Assembly: GCA_003133345.1 (NCBI GenBank)
Contig: PKXB01000190.1
Coordinates: forward strand, 10,975-28,692
DNA length: 17,718 nt
Direction: 5' to 3'
Source of the DNA: Hyphomicrobiales bacterium
GTDB lineage: Bacteria > Pseudomonadota > Alphaproteobacteria > Rhizobiales > Xanthobacteraceae
Shown here: positions 8,141-15,284 of the stretch, piece after piece
Layout of the letters: every line of letters begins with the position of its first letter
Numbering within the stretch: the first letter of the stretch is position 1
Notes under the pieces: model-generated
What the model was told of the DNA's origin: nothing
Seen by the model: only the letters and a program-made list of their open reading frames with translations
Databases searched by the model: none
Made by a program: the position numbers and the translations under genes

Positions 8141-9166
8141 ATGGCCGACGATTTCAAAGCGCTCATCGCCAAGGTCGCGACCGGCGCGAGCCTCACCCGC
8201 GCGGAAGCAGCCTCCGCGTTCGACCGCATGATGTCGGGCGAAGCGACGCCCTCGCAGATGGGCGCGCTGCTGATGGGCTTGCGCGTGCGCGGGGAAACCG
8301 TCGATGAGATCACCGGCGCGGTCACCACCATGCGTGCCAAGATGCTGGGCGTGAAGGCGCCGCCGGACGCGATCGACGTGGTCGGCACCGGCGGCGACGC
8401 CTCCGGCTCGTTCAATATCTCGACTTGCGCTGCATTCATCGTCGCGGGCGCCGGCGTACCGGTGGCCAAGCACGGCAATCGCGCACTGTCGTCGAAATCC
8501 GGCGCCGCCGACGTGCTGCAGGCGCTCGGCGTCAAGATCGAGCTTAATGCCGAGCAGGTGGGCGCTTGCATCCGCGAAGCCGGCATCGGCTTCATGTTCG
8601 CGCCGGCGCATCATCCGGCGATGAAGAACGTGGGTCCTACCCGCGTCGAGCTCGGCACCCGCACCATCTTCAATCTGCTCGGGCCGCTGTCCAATCCGGC
8701 CAGCGTCAAGCGCCAGATGATCGGCACGTTTTCCAAGCATTGGATCGAGCCGATGGCGCAGGTGCTCAAGAATCTCGGCTCGGAATGCGTCTGGGTGGTG
8801 CACGGCTCCGACGGCCTCGACGAGATCACCACCTCGGGAGCGACCAGCGTGGCCGCGCTCGAACACGGCAAGATCCGCAGCTTCGAGGTCACGCCCGAGG
8901 ATGCCGGGCTCAAACGCGTCAAGCCGGAGGCGCTGCGCGGCGGCGATGCCGAGCAGAACGCCAAGGCGCTGCTCGACGTGCTGAAAGGCAAAGCCGGGCC
9001 GTTCCGCGACGTGTCGATCCTCAATGCCGCCGCCGCGCTAATCGTCGCCGGCAAGGCCAAGGATTTGAAGGAAGGCGCCGCGCTCGCCGCCAAATCGATC
9101 GACAGCGGCGAGGCCGAGGGCCGGCTCGACCGCCTGATTGCGGTGTCCAATGCCGTGGAGGCGTAA
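8141..9166 (+). CDS. trpD: Anthranilate phosphoribosyltransferase
   Basis: Transfers phosphoribose from PRPP to anthranilate, the second step of tryptophan synthesis. The 341 residues match the family. Key motifs are [16 protein letters not shown] (about 80-95, PRPP binding), [18 protein letters not shown] (110-127), and the anthranilate-site stretch [19 protein letters not shown] with [10 protein letters not shown]. The N-terminal helical domain (about 1-70) and the alpha/beta domain are complete. The ribosome site AGAGG overlaps the trpG stop and sits 9 nt before the ATG. The stop lies 2 nt before the TTG of trpC, so the genes form a tight block. No fusion or lesion is seen. Confidence 0.98.
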   Translation: MADDFKALIAKVATGASLTRAEAASAFDRMMSGEATPSQMGALLMGLRVRGETVDEITGAVTTMRAKMLGVKAPPDAIDVVGTGGDASGSFNISTCAAFIVAGAGVPVAKHGNRALSSKSGAADVLQALGVKIELNAEQVGACIREAGIGFMFAPAHHPAMKNVGPTRVELGTRTIFNLLGPLSNPASVKRQMIGTFSKHWIEPMAQVLKNLGSECVWVVHGSDGLDEITTSGATSVAALEHGKIRSFEVTPEDAGLKRVKPEALRGGDAEQNAKALLDVLKGKAGPFRDVSILNAAAALIVAGKAKDLKEGAALAAKSIDSGEAEGRLDRLIAVSNAVEA

Positions 9167-9168
9167 TT

Positions 9169-9984
9169 TTGTCCGACATCCTGGCCAAGATCGAGGCTTA
9201 CAAGCGCGAGGAGATCGCGACGGCCAAGCGCGTGCGCCCGCTCGCCGAGCTGGAAAAGCTGGCGAAAATGGCCCCCCCGCCGCGCGGCTTTTTGCGCGCG
9301 ATCGAGCGGCGGATTGCTGGCGGCGACTACGCGCTGATCGCCGAAATCAAGAAGGCGAGCCCATCGGCGGGCTTGATCCGCGCCGATTTCGATCCGGCGA
9401 ATCTCGCCAAAGCCTACGAAGCGGGCGGCGCCGCTTGTCTCTCCGTGCTCACCGATGGGCCGTCATTCCAGGGCAAACCGGAATTTCTCGGCGCAGCGCG
9501 CAAAGCCACCGGCTTGCCGGTTCTGCGCAAGGATTTCATTTACGAGCCCTACCAGGTGGTGGAATCGCGAGCGCTCGGCGCCGATTGCATTCTGATCATC
9601 ATGGCCGCGGTTGACGACGCAGCGGCCAAGGCGATCGAGGATGCAGCCTTCGCCAATGGCATGGATGTATTACTTGAAGTTCATCAAGAAGATGAGCTTC
9701 AACGTGCACTCAGGCTGAAATCGCGGCTGATTGGCATCAACAACCGGGATCTCCGCACCTTCAAGACCTCCCTCGCCGTCAGCGAGCATTTGGCTCCGAA
9801 AATCCCGCGCGAGCGCATCGTGGTCGCCGAAAGCGGGCTCAATACGCCCGCCGACCTCGCTCGCCTCGCCCTCATCGGCATTGCCACCTTCTTGGTCGGC
9901 GAAAGCCTGATGCGGCAAGCCGACGTCACGGCCGCGACCCGCGCCTTGCTCGCGCGGACACCACGCCGCGCGGCGGCGGAGTGA
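9169..9984 (+). CDS. trpC: Indole-3-glycerol phosphate synthase
   Basis: Cyclises carboxyphenylamino-deoxyribulose phosphate to indole-3-glycerol phosphate. It is a single-domain TIM barrel of 271 residues, not fused to TrpF. I choose the TTG at 9169. It is preceded by GGAGG (9157-9161) at 7 nt, and the product then begins with [15 protein letters not shown], the family's normal N-terminus. Catalytic segments present are [11 protein letters not shown] (58-68), [14 protein letters not shown] (117-130), [11 protein letters not shown] and VVAESGL. The start is 2 nt after the trpD stop and the TGA is 3 nt before the moaC ATG, so all are likely coupled. trpF, trpA and trpB are not in the window, consistent with the split trp arrangement common in alphaproteobacteria. 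Confidence 0.97.
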   Translation: MSDILAKIEAYKREEIATAKRVRPLAELEKLAKMAPPPRGFLRAIERRIAGGDYALIAEIKKASPSAGLIRADFDPANLAKAYEAGGAACLSVLTDGPSFQGKPEFLGAARKATGLPVLRKDFIYEPYQVVESRALGADCILIIMAAVDDAAAKAIEDAAFANGMDVLLEVHQEDELQRALRLKSRLIGINNRDLRTFKTSLAVSEHLAPKIPRERIVVAESGLNTPADLARLALIGIATFLVGESLMRQADVTAATRALLARTPRRAAAE

Positions 9985-9987
9985 GCC

Positions 9988-10575
9988 ATGGGCAAGAAGA
10001 AGATCATAAAGCGCAACAAAGCCTCGCCGCGTCGCCCTGAAACCATCGCCCCGCGGCGTGCCAAGACGAAGGCGAAACGCGCGCCTTTGATGACCAACGC
10101 CGAACTCACCCATATCGACCCGCGCGGACAGGCACGCATGGTCGATGTCTCCGCCAAAAATATGACCGAGCGGCTCGCCATCGCGGAAGGCCGCGTGATC
10201 ATGCGCAAGGAGACGCTCGACCTGGTGCTCGCCGGCAACGCCAAGAAGGGCGACGTGCTGGGCGTCGCGCGGCTGGCCGGCATCATGGCGGCCAAGCGCA
10301 CCCACGGGCTGATCCCGCTCTGTCACCCGCTGCCGATCACCAAGGTCGAGATCGACATCGATCCGGAACATGCTTTGCCCGGCCTCCTGGTGCGCGCGAC
10401 GGTGAAAGTGACCGGACAGACCGGCGTCGAAATGGAAGCGCTGGTCGCGGTATCGATCGCGTGCCTGACCATCTACGATATGATCAAGGCGGTCGAACGC
10501 GGCATGCGCATCGAAGGCATTCGCTTGCTCGAGAAGCGCGGCGGCAAATCAGGCGACTACCGCGCGGAGCCTTAG
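9988..10575 (+). CDS. moaC: Cyclic pyranopterin monophosphate synthase MoaC with basic N-terminal extension
   Basis: MoaC acts with MoaA to convert GTP to cyclic pyranopterin monophosphate, the first stage of molybdenum cofactor synthesis. The core shows [36 protein letters not shown] and [20 protein letters not shown], all hallmark MoaC motifs. From the ATG at 9988 the product is 195 residues. A second ATG at 10090 (Met35) would give 161 residues, the usual size. I favour 9988 because GGAG (9978-9981) lies 6 nt upstream and the ATG is 3 nt after the trpC stop, whereas 10090 has no visible ribosome site. The extra 34 residues contain 14 Lys/Arg and a single acidic residue. The start choice is moderately sure; the identity is certain. 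Confidence 0.95.
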   Translation: MGKKKIIKRNKASPRRPETIAPRRAKTKAKRAPLMTNAELTHIDPRGQARMVDVSAKNMTERLAIAEGRVIMRKETLDLVLAGNAKKGDVLGVARLAGIMAAKRTHGLIPLCHPLPITKVEIDIDPEHALPGLLVRATVKVTGQTGVEMEALVAVSIACLTIYDMIKAVERGMRIEGIRLLEKRGGKSGDYRAEP

Positions 10576-10623
10576 CGCATGATCCCGAAAAGTGGGAACC
10601 GGTTTTCGGATAAGATCATGCGC
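10575..10623 (+). repeat. 49-bp palindromic dispersed repeat, copy B
   Basis: Arms GCGCATGATC (10575-10584) and GATCATGCGC (10614-10623) flank the same CCGAAAA/TTTTCGG inner stem as copy A at 1054-1102, in the opposite orientation. It differs at 3 of 49 positions, two of which are a paired A-T for G-C change in the outer stem. Its first base is the last base of the moaC stop codon, and the moeA ribosome site AGGTGA starts two bases after it. It thus fills nearly the whole moaC-moeA gap and would form a hairpin inside the operon mRNA. Confidence 0.88.
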
Positions 10624-10637
10624 CAGGTGATATGCCC

Positions 10638-11846
10638 ATGCTGTTGATGCCGGTCGCCGAAGCTTTGCAGCGCGTGCTCGCCGATGCGCGCGCTTTGCCG
10701 GCGGAAATGGTTGCGCTCAACGACGCGCTAGGACGCGTGCTCACCGAAGACTTGAACGCGTTGCGCACGCAGCCGCCGGCCGCGGTCTCGGCCATGGACG
10801 GCTATGCGGTGAGCGCCGCCGACGTGGCGCAAGCGCCGGTCAAACTGAAGCTCATTGGCGAAGTCGCCGCCGGCCATCCTTTTGAAGGCGAAGTGAAAGC
10901 GGGCCAAGCCGCGCGCATTTTCACCGGCGGCGTGATGCCGGCGGGCGCCGACACCGTGGTGATCCAGGAACTCACCGCACGCGAGGGCGACACGGTGACG
11001 ATCCAGAAGGCGACCGCCAAGCACCGCAATGTGCGTGACCGGGGCATCGATTTCACGCAAGGCCAGACGTTGCTGCGCAAAGGCCGCCGTCTCAGCGACC
11101 GCGACCTGATGCTCGCCGCCGCCATGAACTATCCCACCTTAAACGTGCACCGCCGGCCCAAGGTGGCGGTGCTCGGCACCGGCGACGAGCTGGTGGCGCC
11201 CGGCAGCACACCGGCTCCGGGCGAGATCGTCTATTCCAACGGCTTCGCCCTCATCGCCATGGCGCGCAGCGAGGGCGCCGAAGTAAGCGACCTCGGTGTT
11301 GCGGCTGACCGCGTCGAGGACATCGCGGCGGCGGTGCGGCGCGCACGCGATTGGGGCGCCGATATTCTGCTCACCAGCGGCGGCGCCTCGGTCGGCGCGC
11401 ATGACCTGGTGCAGCGGGCGCTGGCGGCGGAAGGGCTCGCGCTGTCGTTCTGGCGGGTGGCGCTGCGCCCCGGCCGGCCGATGATGCATGGCCGGCTGGA
11501 CGGCATGCAGGTGCTCGGCGTACCCGGGAATCCGGTGTCGTCTTACGTCTGCGCCTTCCTATTCCTGGTGCCGCTGATCCGGAAGCTCTCCGGCCGCGAG
11601 GATGTCGAGCGCGTTGCGGAGCCGGCCCGCCTCGGCCGCGACCTGCCGGCCAATGACGAGCGGGCCGACTACATGCGGGCAACCCTCATCCTGGGCCCCG
11701 ATGGCCCAATCGCGACCCCATTGCCGGCCCAGGACAGTTCCCTGATGGCACCGCTCGCCAAGGCGGACTGTCTGCTGATTCGCGCGCCCAAAGCGCCGGC
11801 GGCGGCGGCTGGTTCACCATGCGTCATCCTTAAGCTAGGCCTTTAG
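10638..11846 (+). CDS. moeA: Molybdopterin molybdotransferase MoeA
   Basis: MoeA inserts molybdate into adenylylated molybdopterin, the last common step of molybdenum cofactor synthesis. The 402-residue product shows SAMDGYAVSAADV (51-63), IFTGGVMPAGADTVVIQE (94-111), VAVLGTGDELV, the LLTSGGASVGAHD loop, RPGRPMMHG and VLGVPGNPVSSYV. All are expected MoeA motifs in the right order, and domain IV follows to the C-terminus. I place the start at 10638, 7 nt after AGGTGA (10625-10630). An ATG at 10632 lies only 1 nt after that site and would add just Met-Pro. Copy B of the 49-bp repeat separates it from moaC. The stop codon sits inside the terminator hairpin at 11837-11863, making it the probable last gene of the operon. 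Confidence 0.97.
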   Translation: MLLMPVAEALQRVLADARALPAEMVALNDALGRVLTEDLNALRTQPPAAVSAMDGYAVSAADVAQAPVKLKLIGEVAAGHPFEGEVKAGQAARIFTGGVMPAGADTVVIQELTAREGDTVTIQKATAKHRNVRDRGIDFTQGQTLLRKGRRLSDRDLMLAAAMNYPTLNVHRRPKVAVLGTGDELVAPGSTPAPGEIVYSNGFALIAMARSEGAEVSDLGVAADRVEDIAAAVRRARDWGADILLTSGGASVGAHDLVQRALAAEGLALSFWRVALRPGRPMMHGRLDGMQVLGVPGNPVSSYVCAFLFLVPLIRKLSGREDVERVAEPARLGRDLPANDERADYMRATLILGPDGPIATPLPAQDSSLMAPLAKADCLLIRAPKAPAAAAGSPCVILKLGL

Positions 11847-11863
11847 CGGCCTTTCGATTTTTT
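11837..11863 (+). terminator. Probable intrinsic terminator after moeA
   Basis: AGGCC (11837-11841) pairs with GGCCT (11848-11852) across a 6-nt loop and is followed by TTCGA and six T residues (11858-11863). The moeA stop codon (11844-11846) is in the loop. The short stem is GC-rich and the T-run is good, so it likely ends the ppiD-trp-moa-moe transcript before the lexA promoter. Confidence 0.6.
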
Positions 11864-11880
11864 CACTCCAAATTAAATGG

Positions 11881-11909
11881 TTGCAGAACACATATCGAAC
11901 AGATAGTGT
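11881..11909 (+). promoter_or_regulatory. Candidate lexA promoter
   Basis: TTGCAG (11881-11886) and TAGTGT (11904-11909) are 17 bp apart. The perfect LexA operator at 11886-11900 sits between and over these hexamers, the expected layout for repression by occlusion. The -10 is only 3/6, so the exact hexamers are uncertain. Confidence 0.4.
11886..11900. promoter_or_regulatory. LexA operator (SOS box), perfect match
   Basis: GAAC-N7-GAAC, which is GTTC-N7-GTTC on the other strand, the established direct-repeat LexA-binding motif of Alphaproteobacteria. It lies 90 bp before the lexA start. This predicts autorepression of lexA and induction on DNA damage. Confidence 0.88.
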
Positions 11910-11911
11910 CC

Positions 11912-11926
11912 GTTCATGATTTGTTT
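11912..11926. promoter_or_regulatory. Second, degenerate LexA-box-like site
   Basis: GTTC-N7-GTTT matches 7 of the 8 fixed bases of the alphaproteobacterial SOS box, in the opposite orientation to the perfect site. It begins 11 bp after the perfect site ends. It could bind a second LexA dimer weakly; it may also be chance. Confidence 0.35.
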
Positions 11927-11948
11927 CTGACCGGTTCCCCAAAAAGGG

Positions 11949-11980
11949 CCGGCTCAAGACCTACCGAGAGAAAGAGCCGG
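11949..11980 (+). promoter_or_regulatory. lexA leader hairpin overlapping the ribosome site
   Basis: CCGGCTC (11949-11955) is a perfect inverted repeat of GAGCCGG (11974-11980), with an 18-nt loop. The last two bases of the stem are the first two of the GGGGAG ribosome site (11979-11984) for the lexA ATG at 11991. Folding could lower lexA translation. This is structure by inspection only. Confidence 0.35.
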
Positions 11981-11990
11981 GGAGAGATAG

Positions 11991-12707
11991 ATGCTGACCC
12001 GCAAGCAATTCGAGCTCCTGCGCTTCATCCACGAGAGGCTTACCGAGGCCGGGATACCCCCCTCGTTCGATGAAATGAAGGACGCCCTCGACCTGCGTTC
12101 CAAATCCGGGATCCACCGGCTGATCACGGCGCTGGAGGAGCGCGGCTTCATCCGCCGCCTGCCCAACCGGGCGCGCGCCATCGAAGTGATCAAGCTGCCC
12201 GACTCGGTCGCCCACGGCATCAGCGGCGGCCGCTCGCGCGGCTTCAGGCCGAGCGTGATCGAGGGTGACCTCGGTCGCGTGCGGGCCGCTTCCGTCAACT
12301 CCGAGGACGACGACGACGGCCGCCGCCCGATCGCGGTGCCGGTGATGGGCCGCATAGCCGCCGGCACGCCGATCGAGGCGATCCAGACCCGCAGCCACGT
12401 CATCAACATGCCGGCCGACCTGCTGACCGCCGGAGAGCATTTCGCGCTCGAAGTGCGCGGCGACAGCATGATCGAGGCTGGCATCCTCGACGGCGACATC
12501 GCACTAATCCGCAAATCTGAGGCCGCCGAGACCGGCGACATCGTGGTGGCGCTGATCGACGACGAAGAAGCCACGCTGAAGCGGTTCCGCCGCCGTGGCG
12601 CCTCGATCGCGCTCGAGCCGGCCAATACATCCTACGAGGTGCGCATCCTGCCGCCCAACCGGGTACGCATCCAAGGCAAGCTGGTCGGGCTGTTTAGGCG
12701 GTATTGA
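11991..12707 (+). CDS. lexA: SOS response repressor LexA
   Basis: LexA represses DNA-repair genes and cleaves itself when RecA filaments form on damaged DNA. The 238-residue protein has an N-terminal winged helix (start [17 protein letters not shown], about 1-70), where [20 protein letters not shown] is the helix-turn-helix. An acidic linker follows (about 75-112, with SEDDDDG), then the S24 peptidase domain. The autocleavage bond Ala124-Gly125 lies in GRIAAGTP. The catalytic dyad is Ser159 (VRGDSM) and Lys197 (EATLKRF). The linker is longer than in E. coli LexA (202 residues), as is usual in alphaproteobacteria. The start has GGGGAG upstream. Its own promoter region carries a perfect LexA operator, so it is autoregulated and probably independent of the trp-moa operon. 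Confidence 0.97.
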   Translation: MLTRKQFELLRFIHERLTEAGIPPSFDEMKDALDLRSKSGIHRLITALEERGFIRRLPNRARAIEVIKLPDSVAHGISGGRSRGFRPSVIEGDLGRVRAASVNSEDDDDGRRPIAVPVMGRIAAGTPIEAIQTRSHVINMPADLLTAGEHFALEVRGDSMIEAGILDGDIALIRKSEAAETGDIVVALIDDEEATLKRFRRRGASIALEPANTSYEVRILPPNRVRIQGKLVGLFRRY

Positions 12708-12715
12708 TTTCGCTG

Positions 12716-12786
12716 CCGTTCGTCCCCGCGAAAGCGGGGACCCAGAGCCAAACATTCTGGATTCCCGCTTTCGCGGGAATGAGCGG
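12716..12786. repeat. Double-hairpin dispersed repeat between lexA and comEC
   Basis: Two 31-nt arms (12716-12746 and 12756-12786) are inverted repeats with 26 of 31 positions identical, separated by 9 nt. Each arm forms its own hairpin: 12722-12741 with an 8-bp stem and GAAA loop, and 12761-12780 with an 8-bp stem and TTTC loop (GAAA on the other strand). The CCCGCGAAAGCGGG core resembles a dispersed palindromic family I recall as common in Proteobacteria. It fills the 87-bp gap between two converging genes and may end transcription from both sides, although no long T-run follows either hairpin. Confidence 0.8.
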
Positions 12787-12794
12787 AGAGCGGG

Positions 12795-15059
12795 TTAATC
12801 TCCAATTTCCATATCTTCCGTGCGCGGCGTTGCGTCGGATGCGGCCGGCCGCGTTGGGGCCAGTGCGGTACTTGCCGGCTCACGCGGCGCGCGCGCCCAA
12901 GGCCGTTCATAACCCGGCGGACGGGCGGCCTTTAGCTCAAAGCGATCGATGGTCCAGCGCAGCGCCAACGCGCCATTGGCGCGCCAGGACCTGCGGTCGA
13001 TCAGCAACGCATTGCAGGCGCCCGGCGCCTCGCGCGGGCTGACCACCACGGCGGCGCGCGCGCAATCCTCCGCGAAAGCTTCCACCGATAAGGCTTGCGA
13101 CACCAGCCGGCCGTCGGAGAGCCGCCCGATGCAGCCGGCGGCATCGCACTGCACGCCGTCATGCAGGGTCGCATCCTTGACGGTGCGCGCATCGCCGTCG
13201 GCGGCGAGCCATTCCTTGATCGCGAAACTGTCGCGATTGCTGTGCAGGACCGCAAGGCGGCCGTCGCCGCCACGGATGGCCGCGGTCTGCCCGTCGCCAG
13301 CGACCAGCACATCGGGCAGCGGCGTCGTCACCGCCCACAGGCTGGCGGCGACCGCCAGCACGGCCCCGCTCCAGCGCAGCGGTGTGCGCAGCAGACACAG
13401 CAGCAGGATCGCCGCCGTGCCGAGCAACAGCGGCCCGGTCCCGAACGCCCGCACATGGCCGACCGCCCCCGGCAGGCTGGTCACCCACAGCGCTACCGTA
13501 TCCATCCAGTCGATGCCCGCGTCCATCAGTTTCCAGAACACCGCGTCGAAACCGAACGGCATGGCCAGCAGGCCGAGAATACCCATCGGCATCACCTCGG
13601 CCGACACCACCGGCATGGCAAGCAGATTGGCGATCACCCCGTACGGCGCGGCGCGGTGGAAGTGATAGGCGGCATAGGGCGTGGTTGCGAGGCCGGCGAC
13701 CAGCGACGCCAGGATAAGCCCGGCGATCTCACGTCCGCCCCATAGCGCCACACGCGCGCCGAGCGATGTGTCGGCCTTGGCGCGCCACGGCAGGCCGTAT
13801 TGGTAGGCCGCGATCAAGGCGAGTGTCGCCGCGAACGACATCTGGAAACTCGGATGCACGACCGATTCCGGCTGCAGCAGCAATACGCCAAATGCGAAGA
13901 CCGTGAGCGTGCGGAACGTCAGCGTCGGCCGGTCCACCATCACCCCGACCAGCACGATCGCGATCATGATGAAGGAGCGCTGGGTCGCGACTTCCGCGCC
14001 CGACAGCAGCAGATAGAAGGTGGCTGCGACGAGCGCGGCCGCGGCGGCCCATTTCTTGATCGGATGGCGGCTGGCGATCGACGGGATCAGCGCCAGGCCG
14101 GCGCGAATGAAAAAGAACACGATGCCCGCCACCACCGCCATGTGATAGCCCGAGATCGACAGCACATGCGCGAGACTCGAGATGTACATCGCGTCGTTGA
14201 CCGGCGTCGAAATCGCATCGCGCTTGCCGGTGATCAGCGCCGAGGCGATCGAACCTTCATCGCCGGGGATGACGGCGCGGATGCGCTTGTCGATCGCCTC
14301 GCGAATGCCGTCGATGAAAGCGGCATAGTGCAGCCAAATGCCGGGGCTGACCGGCGGCGCCACGACCTTGATCTTGCCGAGCGCATAGCCGGACGCGCCG
14401 ATGCGCTGGAAAAACATATCGCGCGCGAAGTCGTAGCCGCCCGGCCGCAACGGTGCGAGCGGCGGCGATAGATGCGCTTTGAGCTCAACGAAACTGCCCA
14501 CCGCCGGCGCGGTGTTCTTGCGCACCGCGAGCCGCACGCGGTCGGGCGCCTCATTGAGACGGCGGCCTTCGATATTATGCACGTGGATCACGATGCGGTC
14601 ACTGCGCTGGCGCTCCTCGCGGATTTCGACAAAGCCGGAAAGCGTCACGCTCGACACCGGGAATAGCAAAACCGGATGCGCGATGTGTTCGGTCCGCAGC
14701 GTGGCGGTGGCAAATCCGGCGGCGATGGCGGCAAAGCCGAGCGTAATTGCAAAACCAAATGCGCGCCGGCGCGCCACAAATGCGACGATGACGCCGGCGA
14801 GCGCCGCGCTTGATGCCGCCCACCAAGCCGGCTCCCGGTCCGCCGTGAAATACGCCACGATGCCGAAGCCGAAAGCGACGGGGAGCCAGGGCAGCAGCCG
14901 CCCCGGTGCGACTTCGGCAAGCGCCCATTGCGAGAGCAGGCGGCCGAGCCAGGCGGCGCGGTCGGCAAGCCCGGCCGGCAGCGCGAAGCCGGCGCGCCGA
15001 CGCGCGGCGTCGATATCCCAGGCTTTGGCGCGCGTCCGGCGTTGCTCGTTTTCGGCCAT
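12795..15059 (-). CDS. comEC: ComEC/Rec2-family DNA uptake channel protein
   Basis: ComEC proteins form the inner-membrane channel for single-stranded DNA during natural transformation. From the ATG at 15059 the product is 754 residues. Two N-terminal hydrophobic segments (about 55-115) and a soluble DUF4131-like region (about 125-235) come first. The multi-helix Competence domain (about 270-530) carries LSISGYHMAVVAG (300-312) and LLSGAEVATQRSFIM. The C-terminal part (about 585-710) resembles a beta-lactamase-fold remnant (VLVAGDGQTAAIRGGDGR) but has no HxHxDH metal motif, so the nuclease function appears absent. The tail is Pro/Ala/Arg-rich. A TTG at 15086 with AGGG just upstream is an alternative start adding 9 residues. 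The gene converges on lexA and lies downstream of glnS. Competence of the organism is not implied. Confidence 0.88.
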   Translation of the reverse strand: MAENEQRRTRAKAWDIDAARRRAGFALPAGLADRAAWLGRLLSQWALAEVAPGRLLPWLPVAFGFGIVAYFTADREPAWWAASSAALAGVIVAFVARRRAFGFAITLGFAAIAAGFATATLRTEHIAHPVLLFPVSSVTLSGFVEIREERQRSDRIVIHVHNIEGRRLNEAPDRVRLAVRKNTAPAVGSFVELKAHLSPPLAPLRPGGYDFARDMFFQRIGASGYALGKIKVVAPPVSPGIWLHYAAFIDGIREAIDKRIRAVIPGDEGSIASALITGKRDAISTPVNDAMYISSLAHVLSISGYHMAVVAGIVFFFIRAGLALIPSIASRHPIKKWAAAAALVAATFYLLLSGAEVATQRSFIMIAIVLVGVMVDRPTLTFRTLTVFAFGVLLLQPESVVHPSFQMSFAATLALIAAYQYGLPWRAKADTSLGARVALWGGREIAGLILASLVAGLATTPYAAYHFHRAAPYGVIANLLAMPVVSAEVMPMGILGLLAMPFGFDAVFWKLMDAGIDWMDTVALWVTSLPGAVGHVRAFGTGPLLLGTAAILLLCLLRTPLRWSGAVLAVAASLWAVTTPLPDVLVAGDGQTAAIRGGDGRLAVLHSNRDSFAIKEWLAADGDARTVKDATLHDGVQCDAAGCIGRLSDGRLVSQALSVEAFAEDCARAAVVVSPREAPGACNALLIDRRSWRANGALALRWTIDRFELKAARPPGYERPWARAPREPASTALAPTRPAASDATPRTEDMEIGD

Positions 15060-15134
15060 GGCGCGGCGCCCCCGACGCTCACGCAACCTGACCCTATGCT
15101 ATCTCAGCTACAGGTTGTGACTAGGAGAACGGTT

Positions 15135-15284
15135 GTGAACGCGCACGCGCCAATCCACGATGCCAGCTGGCGTCAGCCCGCCGCCTTTTCCTTGGCTTGG
15201 TCCTTCGCCCAGGTGTCGCGCAAGCCGATGGTGCGGACAAAGACCAGCCGCTCAGGCTTCGACGCCGGGTCGAGGCAAAAATAG
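15135..15284 (+). other. Possible short ORF or gene-start relic antisense to the glnS 3' end
   Basis: An AGGAG (15123-15127) sits exactly 7 nt before a GTG at 15135, opening a 49-codon frame that begins [15 protein letters not shown] and ends at 15284. The first 13 codons lie in the comEC-glnS gap; the rest is antisense to glnS codons and looks like ordinary shadow sequence. This may be the start of a gene truncated when its neighbour was rearranged, or simply chance. I do not recognise the peptide. The 113-bp gap (15060-15172) also contains a direct repeat GGTTGTGA (15113-15120, 15131-15138) and a GCCAGCTGGC palindrome (15162-15171) just after the glnS stop. Confidence 0.2.

Noticed and set aside
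7379..8866. A 495-codon minus-strand frame across trpG and trpD
   Set aside because: Antisense to two well-identified enzymes; composition rich in His, Arg and Ala with no motifs.
12716..12786. Reading the double hairpin as a CRISPR repeat pair or as an IS end
   Set aside because: There are only two inverted arms, no direct repeats with spacers, no transposase and no visible target-site duplication.
13095..14471. Several 200-240 codon plus-strand frames across comEC
   Set aside because: They are antisense shadows of a protein with clear membrane helices and a Competence domain.
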